Of a DNA stretch of 5,467 nucleotides, positions 4,538 to 5,467 are shown in pieces. The translations under genes were made by a program, and so were the position numbers. The notes under the pieces are model-generated. The model was not told the DNA's origin and did not search any database. It saw only the letters and a program-made list of their open reading frames with translations. This stretch comes from Propionibacteriaceae bacterium (GTDB lineage: Bacteria > Actinomycetota > Actinomycetes > Propionibacteriales > Propionibacteriaceae), in contig CAJPNZ010000150.1 of assembly GCA_905372155.1 (NCBI GenBank), forward strand, positions 1-5,467, given 5' to 3'. The stretch's first letter is position 1; each line of letters begins with the position of its first letter.

Positions 4538-5374
4538 ATGAAACCGCACATTTCCGTTTGCATCCCGGTCTATCAGGGAGCGTCAACCCTGGCGGCGACC
4601 CTGCGGTCGGTGCTGGCCAGCGAGCGCGCCGACTTCGAGGTGGTGGTCCGGGACAACGGCTCGACCGACGGCACCAGCGACGTGATCGCCGGGTTCGACG
4701 ACCCGCGCATCCGACACATCCGATCCGAGAAAACCCTTCCGCTGCCGGCCAACTGGCGCGCGACCGTCGAGCAGGCCCACGGGGAGCTGATCAAGGTGGT
4801 GTGCGCCGACGATCTCATCCGCCCGGAGTGCCTCGCCTCCCAGGCCGCGCTCCTGGAGGATCCGACGGTCGCTCTCGTCGCGTGCCGCCGCGACTTCATC
4901 GACGGCAACGGCGACGTCCTGACCCGCAACGCGGGCCTACCGGGCCTGCTGGGGCGTCACGGTGTCTCCGAGGTCGCCAGGGTGGCGGTGCGATTCGGGA
5001 TCAACCCGGTCGGTGAGCCCGCGTGCGTGATGTTCCGCCGCAGGGACTACGACGCCATCGGCGGGTTCGACGGCACGATCGTGTTCGCGATGGACATCGA
5101 CGCCTGGCTGCGGATCCTCACCCGCGGCGACATGATCGGCCAACCCGAGGCCCACGCCGCGTTCCGCATGTGGACGGAGTCTTTCTCCAACAGCCACAAC
5201 CGGCAGCAACTCGGCGAGCACCTCCGGTTCCTCAAACAGGTCGCGAACGACCCCCGCTACGAGATCCCGGTCGTCCTGCGTCACCTCGGCCCCGCGGCGG
5301 CCCACGTCTCCTGGCGCGCCTGGGCGGTGCGGCAGTGGCTGTGGGGCAGGAGATCGACGTCCAAGGTCGGCTGA
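4538..5374 (+). CDS. Glycosyltransferase family 2 (GT-A fold)
   Basis: A 278-residue cytoplasmic or membrane-peripheral enzyme that transfers a sugar from a nucleotide-sugar donor. ISVCIPVYQGASTLAATLRSVL (5-26) is the opening GT-A strand and helix, DNGSTDGT (39-46) the nucleotide-binding turn, CADD (89-92) the metal-binding D-x-D equivalent, GEPACVMFRR (159-168) the acceptor-site segment and MDIDAWLRIL (185-194) the region holding the likely catalytic Asp. There are no transmembrane helices, so it is the soluble type used in exopolysaccharide, teichoic or glycan-chain assembly. The donor and acceptor cannot be told. The start has GGTGA 7 bases upstream. It shares its upstream region with the GH16 gene, transcribed the other way. 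No other glycan-assembly genes fall inside the window, but the window ends 93 bases later. Confidence 0.9.
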   Translation: MKPHISVCIPVYQGASTLAATLRSVLASERADFEVVVRDNGSTDGTSDVIAGFDDPRIRHIRSEKTLPLPANWRATVEQAHGELIKVVCADDLIRPECLASQAALLEDPTVALVACRRDFIDGNGDVLTRNAGLPGLLGRHGVSEVARVAVRFGINPVGEPACVMFRRRDYDAIGGFDGTIVFAMDIDAWLRILTRGDMIGQPEAHAAFRMWTESFSNSHNRQQLGEHLRFLKQVANDPRYEIPVVLRHLGPAAAHVSWRAWAVRQWLWGRRSTSKVG

Positions 5375-5380
5375 AGGACG

Positions 5381-5455
5381 GTTTTGACTCGGGGCGCTCC
5401 TTCGTCGCGTCCCGGTTCGAACTGGCTTTGTCCTCTTTGAAGTTGGTTGAGCCGG
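5381..5455 (+). repeat. Dispersed intergenic repeat, copy 2 (palindromic)
   Basis: Direct match to copy 1 over the 13-mer CTCCTTCGTCGCG (5397-5409) and its flanks, plus an inverted arm (5437-5455) that matches bases 3100-3118 in reverse complement at 17 of 19 positions. The two arms within this copy (about 5413-5427 and 5440-5453) can pair imperfectly, so it may also serve as the 3' end of the glycosyltransferase transcript. It runs close to the window edge. Confidence 0.45.
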
Positions 5456-5467
5456 CCTGCTCGCTCT

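Overview
The window is a GC-rich stretch with almost universal G/C at third codon positions, GTG and TTG starts, TANNNT-like -10 boxes, and terminators lacking a U-tract. This points to a high-GC actinobacterium. Proline-rich MinD-like ATPases of the kind found at ESX (type VII secretion) loci, and DUF6941/HicA-like small proteins, fit a Pseudonocardiales- or Streptomyces-like genome. The genus cannot be set from the sequence alone.

Layout, left to right. (1) 1-1053, +: the C-terminal part of a MinD/ParA-type ATPase with a proline-rich N-terminus, resembling ESX-associated EspI-like proteins; its frame is still open at base 1. (2) 1054-1230: an intergenic region with two short perfect palindromes and a 16-codon leader ORF whose stop overlaps the next start. 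(3) 1231-2538, +: a compact three-gene cassette with a HicA-like small protein, a two-domain helix-turn-helix protein and a DUF6941-like protein. It has an inverted-repeat operator/promoter between genes 1 and 2, a 20-nt overlap between genes 2 and 3, and a compound hairpin after gene 3. (4) 2668-3024, +: an Imm33 (DUF2185) protein with its own promoter and terminator. (5) 3025-3193: a convergent intergenic region holding two opposite-strand terminators and one copy of a dispersed repeat. (6) 3194-4354, -: a secreted family 16 glycoside hydrolase with a long Ser/Thr-rich linker. (7) 4355-4537: a divergent promoter region. (8) 4538-5374, +: a family 2 glycosyltransferase. (9) 5375-5467: a second, more palindromic copy of the repeat.

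How the genes may work together. The HicA-like/HTH/DUF6941 genes look like one unit, plausibly a toxin-antitoxin-like or self-regulating module in which the HTH protein binds the inverted repeat over its own promoter. This is the best candidate for an undescribed system here. The GH16 hydrolase and the GT2 glycosyltransferase share a divergent intergenic region and may act on the same surface or extracellular polysaccharide. The Imm33 gene is an orphan: no toxin gene is visible beside it.
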